Assembly (NCBI GenBank): GCA_027618625.1
Contig: JAQCER010000189.1
Coordinates: 1 to 6,784, forward strand
DNA from: Verrucomicrobiota bacterium
GTDB lineage: Bacteria; Verrucomicrobiota; Verrucomicrobiia; Verrucomicrobiales; DEV007
DNA: 6,784 bases
Direction: 5' to 3'
Positions 5,704 through 6,784 of the stretch are shown here, piece after piece. The notes beneath the pieces are model-generated. The model was not told where the DNA came from, searched no databases, and saw only the letters and a list, made by a program, of their open reading frames with translations. Each line of letters opens with the position of its first letter. Position 1 is the first letter of the stretch. A program made the position numbers and the translations under genes.

Positions 5704-6784
5704 ATGTACCGAACGCATCACTGCAACGAACTCAGGAAAGAACACGTAGGCCAAACCGTGACGCTTGCCGGGTGGGTGAATACCAAGCGCGACCACCACG
5801 GGGTTATTTTTATTGATATTCGTGACCGTGAGGGAGTTACGCAGGCAGTTTTTCGCCCAGAGGAGAGTGGCGAGGCGTCGGAAATGAGCCATAAGTTGCG
5901 CGCGGAAGACGTGGTGCAGGTGACTGGGCAAGTGGCTGATCGGCCGGAGTTTGAGGGTGCCTCGACCGTCAATTCCAACATTGAAACAGGTGAAATCGAG
6001 TTGGTGGCTACGAAATTGGTCGTCCTCAACAAGTCTGAAGTTCTTCCATTCCAACTCGACAAGGAGCTGAGCAACGAGGACTTGCGGATGAAATACCGTT
6101 ACCTGGACCTGCGCCGTCCGCGCATGTCCCGCAACATGCGCATCCGCCACCGCATCACCAAAGTCACGCGTGATTACCTCGACGAAAACGGTTTCCTGGA
6201 AGTGGAGACGCCGATCCTTTCCAAGAGCACGCCGGAAGGCGCGCGCGACTTCCTGGTGCCGACGCGGCAGCCGGGGAAATTCTACGCCCTGCCCCAGGCA
6301 CCTCAGCAGTACAAGCAGTTGCTCATGGTCGCCGGCATCGAGCGCTACTTTCAGATCGCACGTTGCTTCCGTGATGAAGACTTGCGTGCCGACCGCCAGC
6401 CTGAATTCACGCAGATCGACGTCGAGGCATCGTTCATCGATCAGGAGCAAATCATCGCGCTCATTGAAGGTCTCCTGATTCGCACATTCAACGATGCCTG
6501 CAACGCAGGTGTATCGGGGCCATTCCCGCGCATGAGTTATCGCGAAGCCATGGATCGCTACGGCAGTGACAAACCGGACACGCGCTTTGGTTCCGAGATC
6601 GTCGACCTCGGCGAGACCTTTGCCTCGTCTGAGTTCAAGTTGTTCAAATCGGTGCTCGCCAGTGGTGGCGTCGTGCGTGCGATCAACGCCAAAGGATTCG
6701 CTTGCATCACTACCGGACAGATCAAGCGTCTGGAAGAACTTGCCAAAGAAGCAGGCGCGGGCGGCCTTGCTTACATCAAGGTCG
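5704..6784 (+). CDS. aspS: Aspartyl-tRNA synthetase, 3' end missing
   Basis: This class II synthetase attaches aspartate to tRNA-Asp in the cytoplasm. The first 360 codons are present without a stop; bacterial AspRS is usually about 590 residues, so motif 3 and the C-terminus lie beyond the edge. An N-terminal OB-fold anticodon-binding domain (about 15-110) contains LAGWVNTKRDHHGVIFIDIRD. The linker with KYRYLDLRRP (130-139) follows. The catalytic core shows FLEVETPIL (motif 1, 164-172), STPEGARDFLVP (175-186), ALPQAPQQYKQLLM (195-208) and the motif 2 region ARCFRDEDLRADRQPEFTQID (219-239). From about residue 300 the bacterial GAD insertion begins, marking this as the bacterial type and not the archaeal/eukaryotic type. 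His31 in the OB fold matches non-discriminating enzymes. The ATG at 5704 gives MYRTHHCNELR, the expected family start, without a clear Shine-Dalgarno. Confidence 0.97.
   Translation, partial: MYRTHHCNELRKEHVGQTVTLAGWVNTKRDHHGVIFIDIRDREGVTQAVFRPEESGEASEMSHKLRAEDVVQVTGQVADRPEFEGASTVNSNIETGEIELVATKLVVLNKSEVLPFQLDKELSNEDLRMKYRYLDLRRPRMSRNMRIRHRITKVTRDYLDENGFLEVETPILSKSTPEGARDFLVPTRQPGKFYALPQAPQQYKQLLMVAGIERYFQIARCFRDEDLRADRQPEFTQIDVEASFIDQEQIIALIEGLLIRTFNDACNAGVSGPFPRMSYREAMDRYGSDKPDTRFGSEIVDLGETFASSEFKLFKSVLASGGVVRAINAKGFACITTGQIKRLEELAKEAGAGGLAYIKV

Noticed and set aside
5407..6450. Minus-strand open frame of 347 codons
   Set aside because: It lies antisense to the clear aspS and rodA 3' coding sequence, shows no domain, and includes low-complexity PDPS repeats made by the 12-bp array.

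Overview
The window is ordinary bacterial chromosome. It holds two signalling genes, one broken small enzyme gene, a cell-elongation gene and the first part of a tRNA synthetase gene. I see no tRNA, rRNA, CRISPR array, insertion sequence or phage gene. RodA and AspRS look most like those of Verrucomicrobiota or a close PVC relative. This is judged from remembered family resemblance (RodA beginning MTPLFRKF, AspRS beginning MYRTHHCNELR) and was not searched. No gene start in the window has a convincing Shine-Dalgarno sequence at normal spacing.

Region 1 (1-3459, + strand) is a two-gene signalling unit. The first gene, cut by the left edge, is a membrane histidine kinase with a HAMP domain and a non-standard H-box (VLHNVGNAVNA). 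Fourteen bases after it comes a soluble hybrid kinase with layout REC-coiled coil-HisKA-HATPase-REC-REC. Its N-terminal receiver is an atypical form with an insertion and the signature [10 protein letters not shown]. The likely logic is a multistep phosphorelay in which the membrane kinase signals to the hybrid protein. No DNA-binding output domain is present in either protein.

Region 2 (3460-4301) has 297 noncoding bases with a weak hairpin and a purine-rich GGAA repeat, then a minus-strand hotdog-fold thioesterase-like gene broken by an apparent one-base insertion near 4090-4096, then a short divergent intergenic stretch.

Region 3 (4302-5703) holds rodA (SEDS peptidoglycan glycosyltransferase) without a neighbouring class B PBP gene. 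A 12-bp tandem repeat of seven units begins inside the last codons of rodA and carries an in-frame TAG at each junction. The rest of the spacer has no clear gene.

Region 4 (5704-6784) is the first 360 codons of aspS, cut by the right edge. It encodes a bacterial-type AspRS with His at position 31, a residue linked to non-discriminating enzymes that also charge tRNA-Asn.

I do not see a convincing undescribed system. The best leads are the repeat at the rodA stop, the repairable frameshift in the thioesterase gene, and the wiring of the kinase pair.
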